Shown here in pieces: positions 29,713-54,168 of a stretch of 64,000 bases of DNA. The notes under the pieces were generated by a model. That model worked only from the letters and a program-made list of their open reading frames with translations. It made no database searches and had not been told where the DNA came from. The number at the start of each line of letters is the position of its first letter. Position 1 is the stretch's first letter. Both the position numbers and the translations under genes were made by a program. This DNA comes from Sanderia malayensis (taxonomy: Eukaryota > Cnidaria > Scyphozoa > Semaeostomeae > Pelagiidae), in contig RQOL01000616.1 in assembly GCA_013076295.1 (NCBI GenBank), positions 4,802,392 to 4,866,391 of the forward strand, given 5' to 3'.

Positions 29713-31417
29713 CAATGAAGATGAAAGTCACCTATTTATTTTCATTCTTTTAATCAAAAAATTATACATATTCCATTTAATGGTAATATGCAAGAATATC
29801 AGCCCATTTTTGGCTAGAGCTCTATGTCCTATTTTGTAGCAAGCAAGACGAATGAAGCACAAAGCTGGACATCTTTGTCGACCATTGCCGACGAACTTAG
29901 GCCGATGTGAAGAGAAACGCCCATTTAAAAACAGTCTTGTTTTATCATTTTCAGCTTATTTTACGTTCTTGTATTACTTGAAAACACACAACTAACATTG
30001 TTCTAACAGGAGATAAAGCTCTAGTGAGATGATGAAGAAGATATACCTTGATATCCTTTGATCAACTTTTGTCTTTCGCTCATGCTTGAAGCTTCCACGC
30101 AGAGATCGAGCTCAAGACCAAAAGAAAGCAGTCACGTTCAGCCTTCAGGACAAGCATGAAATTCACGAGAACGAGGCTTGCAGTGGAAATCATACGACAC
30201 TGTCGTGAATTGGGGATACGAAAAATCGCACGCGCACTTCAACAACTCCCATGTGCATTGTATTGCATTGAGACATTTCGGTTCGGAAGTCTGACTGGTC
30301 CAGCAGTGAACATTACACACATACGCATAGATCTGTTTGAATAAGTTGTCTCAGAGAAAAAACCATCAAGTCTGATTTATAAAATATTCATGTGAAAAAT
30401 ACATTAAGGAGAAATTAAATTGGATAAATAAATATAGCTAATCAGAGAAACGAGGAAAATGGGCAGAAACAAAATGAAGTTAAATATATATATCGTTTTT
30501 GAAGTGTACTGAAAATTCAGTTTCTAAAATGTTTTCAATAGAAGTAAAACGAGCAGTGACAATTGATTAATAGAAAATAATTATCTTTTGATCTTAAAAC
30601 GTCAGTTCCAACTACAATTTACATCTTGAAAATAATTTCGCTCGAAAAGTCATTGCTAATTTTCAATGAACCAGAAAACAACATAAAAGCAGCCAATTTG
30701 TTAAAAATAAATATCACAGGTTTCCGCATCATGCTTCTTTTATGTTGAAAACCACCTTAGAAAATTCATTTTACATCAATTGGAAATTTCTCTTGTCTAT
30801 CAAATTATATAGATATACAATATATGTATAGATGTATATATAAAACGATACCTTATGCACTAATATGATAAAAATTAACTATCAAAATACACAGCAAAGG
30901 GATCTCTGAGAAATCCATAGCATGTGGCTAGTTAAGAATTTATTGCAACTTGATTGACAACGGAAGACATAAACTCTTCAATCAAGCTGGCATTCAATTG
31001 CATTGCAATAAAGCCCTACCATAGAGCAAAGAGACAGTGTCCCCTGCACAACAAGGAACAGAAGCGTTTCAAAGTAGCTGATATAGTCAAACGAATGCAA
31101 TGTACTTCACAATGAATGCTGCAGAAATATAACCAATATAGACAAATGGTGTATTTGTAGCACGCAAAAACAATAAAATTGTATTGTATACAATACAACG
31201 TGTATTGTCATTGCCATCTCTAACGGTATAACCAATGTATCTAGAACGTGTATTCCTCGAGCTGCAACGTCATCACATCAAAAAGAGGCAACTGGTCTCC
31301 AGCGATTTACTAGCCACTGCGCGGCACCTTATTGATTGCGACGATGATTCCAGAATTTCTGATCTTCGTTCGTCGCCATACATTTGAAGGGTAGACTTGA
31401 TGTTGTGTTGGGTATGT
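29713..31417. other. WWC 3' flank
   Basis: No supported gene; AT-rich with TA repeats near 30486 and 30815-30845. The WWC 3' UTR should lie at the upper end of this stretch. Confidence 0.45.
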
Positions 31418-46198
<14,781 letters not shown>

Positions 46199-46645
46199 CC
46201 GTAAATCCTCGAATAAGCCCCCACGTTCGAATAAGCCCCCCCCTCGATTAAGCCCCCACCTAAAAAATCATTTTTGCAAATAAGCCCCCCCTCGAATAAG
46301 CCCCCATGGGGTCTTATTCGAGGGAAGCATAAGTGCAGAATAATATCTTATTTCGAGAAAGCCCCCACAGGACAATGCTATACAGTATCACTTCCTTTGA
46401 CTCGAGACAAAAAAGCAAAAAGAAACGCGATTTTCGTGATGATAAACAAATTATAATTTTTGTTAGATCTTCACACAGCACGTTGTGAAAAAAGTTTAGC
46501 TGATTGAGAAAATTATGTTGTTTTTTTTCTGTCAACCTTTGAGGAAAAAGCAAAACTTTGAAATAAGCGCCCCCCTCGAATAAGCCCCCACCCAAAAATT
46601 CATTTTTGCAAATAAGCCCCCGGGGGCTTATTCGAGGATTTACGG
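46199..46645. mobile_element. TA-flanked MITE, family A (long copy)
   Basis: A 447-bp element with TA on each side and inverted termini CCGTAAATCCTCGAATAAGC / GCTTATTCGAGGATTTACGG. Inside, the unit CGAATAAGCCCCC recurs several times on both arms, each with an ATTTTTGCAAATAAGCCCCC variant. No transposase frame is present. It is related to the element at 11142-11328 and lies between WWC and EFCAB11. Confidence 0.75.
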
Positions 46646-46696
46646 TATCTTTTAAACAAGTATCTCCAATAATAAATATTGTATTGAGGCTGGGAA

Positions 46697-47215
46697 TTAA
46701 CTCCTGTTTTGCATCAAAAGTTGAAAATCTCTGTAGCTAACTCTTCCATCACAGTCTCTATCAGCTTCATTGAAAATTTTCTTCATATTTACAGGATTTT
46801 GATTTGGGACAACTTTCATGACAGTTTTCTTAAAATCCTGAAAATCAATAAACCCCTTATAATTTGAATCAATCATTTGAAAAGTCTCTCTAACTTCTCC
46901 ATCATAATCAACAGTATTCATTTTCTCTGCAAGCATTTGCTTGTAGCTTGCAAGGTTTAAAAATAAACTTTCATCATCTTTCTCAGCGTTTTCTAACTCT
47001 GCTTTTCTGCCATATTTTTCCATGATATTGTCAAGTTCATATTTCGAGGGCTTATACCCAAATACAGCAACCAATGCTATCTTTAATTCCTTTCTTCCAA
47101 GAAAGCCGTGTTTTTCTTCGTCTGCAAAGTTAAATGAATCCTCAAATAATTTTACATTTTCAGCTTTTAATTCTTGCGCAGTATAATTTGAGTGACTAGT
47201 AGGCATTGAATACAT
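46697..47215 (-). CDS. EFCAB11: EF-hand protein EFCAB11, single exon
   Basis: This 172-residue protein belongs to the small calmodulin-like EF-hand group; its cellular role is poorly known. The segment VFGYKPSKYELDNIM matches the family signature closely, and the length fits human EFCAB11 (163 aa). Three EF-hand loops can be placed: residues 31-42 (degenerate), 116-127 (DSNYKGFIDFQD) and 152-163 (DRDCDGRVSYRD, fully canonical). The second is plausible for calcium binding though it has Tyr and Lys at ligand-adjacent positions. There are no introns, unlike the multi-exon vertebrate gene and all its neighbours here, so it may be a retrocopy or have lost its introns. Either Met 1 or Met 4 could be the start. 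Confidence 0.88.
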   Translation of the reverse strand: MYSMPTSHSNYTAQELKAENVKLFEDSFNFADEEKHGFLGRKELKIALVAVFGYKPSKYELDNIMEKYGRKAELENAEKDDESLFLNLASYKQMLAEKMNTVDYDGEVRETFQMIDSNYKGFIDFQDFKKTVMKVVPNQNPVNMKKIFNEADRDCDGRVSYRDFQLLMQNRS

Positions 47216-47748
47216 TCCTCCTTGAGAAATATGATTTCAGTGCAATGGATATAAATTTTTTTCTACATTCTTTTTCACTCCTTTCTGTTCAAAATCAAAA
47301 CAAATCAAACTTCGCTCGCATGCGCGAGCCTCTTCCGCCAGCCTTTATTAATGGCAAAGACTTCATGTAAAGTTGTTCTAATTTCTCACTAAACGAAATA
47401 TTATTTTTGTCCCTCGTGAATACAAGGCAAGGCAATGGCTGTAACAATTTGATTTGATTCATCTAACCTAAATGACCTCATTTCATTGGTTAGGTGAATC
47501 TCCTTTCAAACTAAATAAACGCCCGAGACGCTTAATGACTTAATAAATTTTCTGACTTCTTTTTACCTGTCCCAACTGCTCCTGCGCAAGCAAAGTTTTG
47601 AGGAGATTCGCAGTTCACACGCACACACTCATGTCATTGTCAATTTCCAGCTTCGTGAAAAGAAAATCTACTCTACTCTTCTGGTCTTTGCATCAATCCT
47701 ATTAAGTTTAGAGCAATTGTATTCAACAAAACGTGAAGTAAATTCGAA
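47216..47748. promoter_or_regulatory. Shared promoter region of EFCAB11 and IK
   Basis: The two genes start 533 bp apart and run away from each other. The region holds a near-palindrome GCTCGCATGCGCGAGC (47314-47329) like an NRF1 site, and a CCAAT motif inside a small inverted repeat, TTCATCTAACC ... GGTTAGGTGAA (about 47457-47497). Both are inferred elements. Confidence 0.5.
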
Positions 47749-50700
47749 ATGCCGACCTCAGAAGGTTCGTTGTTTTATTTATCTGTTTTCAGTCTTTTTA
47801 TCTTAGAATTTTCTGGCCTACTTGTCTCAATTAATACTTAACTGTGTCGTCACCTGAATGAAAACAAACTAAAATTGCTGATTTGTTTTTAGATGCTTTG
47901 TATTCTAACCCAGTTGCCCCTGTAACAAATGTAGCTCACATGTCCCAACAAGATGAAGACAATGCAGGGTAAGGCATCACAAATATCCTTCTTTTCTTTT
48001 CTCTATAAACTTTTATACCTAGTTAATCATTTATGATTAATATTTATAAACGTCTTGTTTTTATTCATTTCACTTTGCTCACTTCTTCAGGAATCTCACA
48101 AATGCTGATTTTAGAAAGTTGTTAATGACTCCAAGAAGTGCCCCTCAAAGTGCCCCTCCATCAAGACCCAAAATTCCGTAAGTATAAGATTTTGTTTTCA
48201 TTTCTGCACATTTCATTTTGTTTTCATTTCTGCTCATTTCATTTCGTCACTGAAAGAGACACGTTATCTCAAATCTTATCACACTGTATTCGATAAATGT
48301 GTCACAATGAGTTTGACTGTTGTATAGACTACCAAAAGAGTTTGACGAGATAGATGATGCTGCCTCTCGAAGAAGAAAGAAGAAAAACTACTATGCAAAG
48401 CTCCGTAAACAGGAGGAGGAAAGAGAGAAGGAACTTGCTGAGAAATATCGCGACAGGGTAGGTTAAATAGAAACTATTATCAGTCATCAGATAATCAGTA
48501 AAAAGTAAAGATTCTTGAATGAGGACGACTTGGGTCAATGTATATTTAATTTCCTCATTGTATCGTTTCAGGCAAGAGAAAGGCGAGATGGTTTGAATCC
48601 TGACTATCAGCATCTAGATGCAGCTTCAACATCAAAGACAGCTGAATACAGAGCTGTTGCACCAACTGCTGATGCCACGTAGGATATGCTCAATGCTTTT
48701 ACTATCTTACCTGTAGTAGACTCACTAATGCATTATACCATTGTTATTTTTACTGCAATGACATAATCCCATAATGACAATCCCACACAATTTTCTTTTC
48801 AGACATAATGCTGCTGAACAGAGGCGTCTTGCAATTCAAGAGAGTAAATTTCTTGGTGGTGATATGGAGCATACCCATTTGGTAAAAGGCTTGGATTTTG
48901 CCTTGCTGCAAAAGGTAATCCATGCACATAGTATGTTTGTTTGGGTGTATTTTATGTTCATGTAGCCAGCTGTTACATAATAAATGTAATGCATGATAAA
49001 TGGTACATGTTTCAGGTGCGAAGTGAGCAAACTGATTCGACAACAGATGAAGTTGAAAAAGAAGTTGTGAAAGATAAGTATGTGGCTTTTGACATTTTTT
49101 ATGTACTGAACTATATGCTACGGTTGCATTCATTTTTCAATTTGTTGTCATAGTATGAACATTTCATACATCACAAGCTATTTCTTTCTCCTTGTAGAAA
49201 AGAACCTGTCAAGGATGAGATTCAATTCAAATCTGTGGAAGGTAAATAATCAAAAGTTCCACATTGAGACTTTGGACTTAGGTTATATCATAGCATGCTC
49301 ATGATGTTCTGAATCGCAGCAGACTTCACTTTCATGATAATATTCTATTTTTCCAGGGAGAAAGATCCATAACATTGTCTTCAATTCACGAGTACCAGAA
49401 AGAAACGATTTATTTACTCCTGGCAGAATGGTATGTGCAGTAGTTGCATTAATGCAGGCTTTTATTCATGCTTCAATCAGAAATTCTGTATTCAAAAGTG
49501 TTTGTCAATCATGCAGGCGTATGTATTTGATATTGAAGACGAATATGGCGAATCTGATATTCCAACTATATCCATAAGAAGTAAAGCGGATTGCCCTGTA
49601 CTTGAGGTAATAATCATTCTATTCTCTTCCAGTTTCTCATCTGTATTGCTTTACTGTTTTTGTTATTTCTCAACAGAACTGGTTAAAACTCCCTTCCGTT
49701 GTTTGATTTCATCGCTAAATATTATTTGCATGCATACATGCATAGATACATGATTTTTTTGATGATACAGGGCAGTTAAGAGGCAGTTACATCTCTCATG
49801 CTTCTTGATGTTCCTAATTTAAATTGCAATAATTAATTTAAAATTTTGAGGCTTCTGCATAGATTCGATAGAGTACAGGCTCGATTTAATTTGATTATAG
49901 ATTTTCTATTTTTATCATATCACGTTAAGACATAAAAATGTAACGTAATGTTTCTCTTACAAATGATAGAACCAATCGACAGTCACTACAAACGATATAG
50001 TCGTCAACAAACTGACGCAGATTCTCTCGTACTTGCGACAAGGCGTTCGAACAAGCAAGAAACACAAAAAGAAAGACAAAGATGCATTTAAAGGTATCAT
50101 CTACTTTGTTTTTTTTTTTCAACTAATCACAATCAATTCTTCCGTGTCTGACTGTAATCAATGCCATGAAAACATTATTAGTGTCATGCTGCATTACAGA
50201 ACTTGCAGTAAAATAAATTGTTCTTTCTGAACCTCTAATCCTACTGCAATAGTAGATATTTTCGTTGATACACTGGGGTTGATTTTTCTTAGGTAGAAAG
50301 GTTGCAGCTGAGGAGAGGTAAGATGGAATATATTAATTCTATCAGCTGTCTCTTTGGCTTTCTAGGCCCTTATATTGTACCTCCTATTCTAATGATTTTT
50401 TTTATTTCATGCAGCATCTATGGTAAGATTGGCGACTACAAGCCAGCTATGCAAGGTAGTTTGAGCAGTAAAAAGGATAAAAAGAATGCCAGCAAGAGTT
50501 CGCAATATTTTCAAAAGAATCCAGAACATGAGGTGACTTTAGTTTTCCACATTGCTAAATGAAAGTAATCTTTTTTTATTGTCGTAAGTACTAGCATTGA
50601 TTTCATCTTTGGTAAACGTGTTTATACTTTCTCTTCCTTTTTTCAGAGCGACAGATCTCGAAGCAAACCAGGTATTATTGTAATTGATATCCCTCGCTCA

Positions 50701-52486
50701 AAGATGTTAACTGTTTTTACATTTTTATTGTTTATATCAGATGAATTTCATGCATTGATTTTTGAACTACTTTGCTTTTTAGAGGCTTCAGTGAAAGATC
50801 TTGTGAAAAGTGTTAATGAGAAATACGGCAAACAGGTAGTTGAAGAATGTCTCTCAATTATTATACAGTAAAAACAGTATATTATACAGTATATTTTGAT
50901 GAGAACTTTTAGGTTAAAAGTTCTTCTTGTATGCAAAATCTACAGGCTCTTATATGCGGGTTTTTACTGTATTGTAATCAATAATTGCGCTTTAACTATC
51001 AGAGTTTTGATTAATTTCTAGTAATGATTTTTGATTTTTTTATTCTAGGGAAGCTCGAATTGGAAAGAAGTCAAATATCCTTTCGATCAATTAATCCGCT
51101 ATCTCGATAGTTATTGCGTTGTATTATTGATACTGAAGCTTTTTTTATTTGCGACGAAGTATCAGGTATTTAATTGTCATTGTTGTTTGCTTAACTGATT
51201 GATACAACTTCAGAGGAGAAGCCTTCGAAATCAGGGTATGTAGGGTAGTCTAGACTTTTCATTAACGATTTCTCTTTCAATTTTGTAACATAAATAATTT
51301 CTTAAATCGTTTCTTCCAGGAAATCGAAGTCAAACAAACATGGTATTGACTTTGCTGAAGACAGCTACGCAGAATGCTATCCAGGGTAACTTTCAGTTGT
51401 TTATTTTTCAAGGCACATTGCACGCGTAATTATTTATAGCCGTGCATCTTATAGCGGTTGATTTGCTTGATTTCTCGTTCGCTTTGTGATTGATATTTCT
51501 GTTGCAGTGCTATTGAAATGGCTGACGCCGCCGGCGATAGCGACGACGAGGCCGACTACACAAAGATGGATTTGGTAATCATTTCTATTGCTCCTCCGCA
51601 TTCTTAGCCTAAGTAGCTGCAACCGTTGGTGATATATGCATGTGTATATGGCAGTGCTATTCGTACAATATGCTTGTTCGTGTCTTTAGGGGAACAAGAA
51701 AGGACCAATTGGAAGATGGGATTTTGATAATGAAGATGAATACAATACTTATATGGAATCAAGAGAAGCAATGCCAAAGTATATATTAAAATATTGTTTC
51801 TTCATTTTCAATCAGTTATTACTAAGAGCTTTGAAATTGTTAGTGAATTTGTTTTACTTCTGTTAATAAGATTTCCATCTCAACATTTTTATCTCTATAT
51901 ATTTGCATATAGTGTCAATGCATTGTTGTTGTAATGCATTATGGAATGATTTCTTTTTAACAGAGCTGCATTCCAATTTGGAATAAAAATGTCTGAAGGG
52001 AGAAAAACAAGGACAAAGGGAGGACACATGACGGAGAAACAAAAGTTAGACAGAGAATGGCAAAAGATAAGTCAGGTACATGGATTGACTTTGTTCAGCA
52101 AGCTTATGCAATTAATTGTCATGCTTCAGACCAGATAATAAATAACTTTGTCTATGCTTGCCATTCGGTGGTCATTTAAAGTTTATTTGAATTTCGGTTG
52201 TAGATTATATCAAAGAGAAAGAACCCAGAGTCAGGGTGAGTTTGACACACACTCTCATTGCTTGTTTGTTAACATATAAATAAGTAAAAAATAATGCTTC
52301 AGTTAATATAAAACATTACAATATTCACAACTTTACTATGTGTCTGTGACCTAGTCATTACAATATACAAAATTACTTCTATGTCTTTTTTTGTTCTATG
52401 TTCTTATGTTTCTTGATCTGGTTTTTCTAATTATTCTTTTTTATGGTTTTAGACGTGATGATAGTAAAAGAAGGAAAGATGACTAA
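47749..52486 (+). CDS. IK: IK/RED spliceosomal protein
   Basis: IK (RED) is a nuclear protein of the precatalytic spliceosome, partner of SMU1, needed for its activation and for mitotic progression. Twenty-three exons run from 47749-47764 (ATGCCGACCTCAGAAG) to 52453-52486 (TAA) and join in frame to 532 residues; human IK has 557. The conserved N-terminal core is clear (NADFRKLLMTPRSAP, then RRRKKKNYYAKLRKQ, then SKFLGGDMEHTHLVKGLDFA), as is the C-terminal core (SYAECYPG, GPIGRWDFDNEDEYNTYMES, AAFQFGIKMSEGRKTR). Between them the long Arg-Glu/Asp repeat that gave RED its name is missing, replaced by a short Lys/Ser-rich linker. Intron 16 (51075-51205) has AT-AC ends and U12-type signals. The gene is head to head with EFCAB11 and its stop lies 131 bp from the DCTD stop. 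Confidence 0.96.
51075..51205 (+). other. U12-type AT-AC intron in IK
   Basis: The intron begins ATATCCTTT, a perfect match to the minor-spliceosome 5' site, and ends GATAC. A branch-site-like TTGCTTAAC (consensus TTCCTTAAC) has its adenosine 11 bases from the 3' end, the normal distance. Only this splice keeps the frame (GTC AA|A ACT TCA GAG). No GT-AG alternative does so. The intron is 131 bp. Confidence 0.9.
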
Positions 52487-52617
52487 ATGAAAACATTAAT
52501 TGCAAAAACATTGTGCTAATAGCTCTGTACAGACTTAAGTAAAGCAACATATTTTATATTTACAACTGCTTCACAATAACTTTGCTCGTATTGCTTCTAT
52601 CCATAGGCTTGTTAAGG

Positions 52618-53685
52618 TCAAGGAGAGAACGCTAACTTACGCATTCCACTTGACTTGGGTTTGCTTTTATCAATTGTTGTAAAATCAATGGTGATTGTCT
52701 TTCTCGCTGGTACATGCTGCCTAAAATGACCAAAAACTCTTTAAGAATATAATTCGGTTTAGTACAATTCATGATTATGCTGTTAAAATAGGCGTGCAGC
52801 TGCCAGGGCTGCCCAAAGGGGGCATCAAGGTCCAGGGGGTCTCATGAAGTAAGACATGTTCTGCAGGTGGTCTTGTGCCTCAGTTTTGTGTCAGGGCTTC
52901 TAGAACCTCCCAGCAGCTCTGGCAGCTGCTAAAATACAAATAATATTGATGTAGCTTGGAAAGTTTTGTTTACCGATATTCAATTTTAGCCATGTCCAGC
53001 ATCTTTCTGGACGCTGCCATTTCTGGGCGGTCATGATATTTGTCACTGTAATAAATAACTTCTTTGATTCCAGCTTGAATGATTAGTTTTGTGCATTCAT
53101 TGCATGGAAATAATGCAACATAGATTGTGCATCTCTTTACATCTGCAGAATTCTTGTTCAGTATTGCATTCATTTCTGCATGGCAAACTGGAAGATAAAA
53201 CAAGAAGGATTGATAAATAAATATATCAAAATAAATACATCAAATATGCAAACATAAATGTTTAGATGATTAGATACTATTTGCAAGTTCTCAGCCTCAC
53301 CAAAAGCGTGTTTAGTATCCATAATTGAGTCCCCCTCTCTACCCCAAGGCATTTTATCATCATCACATCCCAAGGGCATTCCATTGTACCCAATACCAAC
53401 TATCTTCTTCTCGTCATTGACAATGCAAGCACCGACTTGTGTGGAAGGATCTTTGCTACGTTGGGCAGACAGAAAAGCAATTGCCATGAAGTAATCGGGC
53501 CAAGAAAGATAATCAGATCTCTTGACGGAAGGATTGTTTGATGGTGGATTGTTGTTCAAAAGCAGCGGTTCTGGTGTCGCAGGCCCATCATTACTTTGCT
53601 GCAACATTGACCTATCCTTGCTCGGTGAATCTATTGAGCATGCCACATCTGTTTCTAATTGCACGGTAGAGCTAGAATTATCCAT
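52618..53685 (-). CDS. DCTD: Deoxycytidylate (dCMP) deaminase
   Basis: The enzyme deaminates dCMP to dUMP, feeding thymidylate synthase; it is zinc-dependent and allosterically set by dCTP and dTTP. Exons 53685-53301, 53187-52974 and 52720-52618 join in frame to 233 residues. The catalytic signature is intact: zinc ligand and proton shuttle in CHAE (residues 130-133) and zinc cysteines in FPCNEC (157 and 160). The core [20 protein letters not shown] and [20 protein letters not shown] is close to human DCTD. The human enzyme has 178 residues; the extra ~50 are a Ser/Asn/Pro-rich N-terminal extension before [12 protein letters not shown]. An internal start is possible but no Met precedes the core until residue ~66. 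The last exon is short and easy to miss. Confidence 0.94.
52796..52929. mobile_element. Short inverted-repeat insertion in DCTD intron 2
   Basis: GCAGCTGCCAG (52796-52806) and CTGGCAGCTGC (52919-52929) are exact inverses around a GC-richer 112-bp core that stands out from its AT-rich surroundings. It is probably a small MITE; no clear target duplication is seen. Confidence 0.5.
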
Positions 53686-54033
53686 TTTACTTCAATATAA
53701 TGAGTAGGAAGGGTGAGCCGTGTCAAGGGCCTTCGACTGTATATGTAAGACGCTGCGCAGCGCGCTGTGTAGCTCCTGTGCAGCTGGCGTTAATGCTGAA
53801 ACAAATGACCCGGATATATGAGATTCAAATTTTACTCAGCTTAGGCCGTCAGAATTATGATTTTAAAAACTTCGAGTCTTAATGTATTCTCTATTAATCG
53901 TCTTATACTGAATAAAGATATGGGTAGGGTTATTCAAATCGTATTGGAATAAATATGAGACACGGAGCAGCGTCTTTTGATTAACATCGACTCCAAGCTG
54001 AGAAAGTAATTGAGAGACACACAAGGAAGGATA
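53686..54033. promoter_or_regulatory. Shared promoter region of DCTD and the PDZ gene
   Basis: The start codons are 348 bp apart and point away from each other. A GC-rich palindrome GCTGCGCAGC (53752-53761), followed by GCGCTG, resembles an NRF1 site. No TATA box is evident. Confidence 0.45.
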
Positions 54034-54168
54034 ATGGAGGAAGATAGCATAAGCCACTCATCAGACGATGAACAAGACTTGATTGACGTTGTAATGACTG
54101 GTGGGCCACCGTGGGGTTTTAATATCAGTGGTGGAAGTGAATTCGGTAGAAGATTAATTGTGGGAAAT
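54034..54168 (+). CDS. First exon of a PDZ-domain protein (partial)
   Basis: The exon encodes 45 residues: an acidic MEEDSISHSSDDEQDLIDV, then the start of a PDZ domain, VVMTGGPPWGFNISGGSEFG. It ends at an AAT codon before GTAAGT (54169). The GG-x-PWGF carboxylate-binding loop placed this close to the N-terminus is seen in Shroom, synaptopodin-2 and PDLIM-type actin-linked proteins; which one cannot be told from this much. The rest of the domain (the GD-x-I motif) was not found up to 60 kb, so the next exon is beyond the window or more than 5 kb away. Confidence 0.75.

Noticed and set aside
30138..30344. Open frames on both strands.
   Set aside because: Neither has splice context or family similarity; the overlap on both strands suggests local lack of stops.
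52860..52940. Acceptor-like TTTTAG before CAGCTGCCAG considered as the last DCTD exon.
   Set aside because: It belongs to the inverted-repeat insertion, and the true last exon (52720-52618) matches the family C-terminus.
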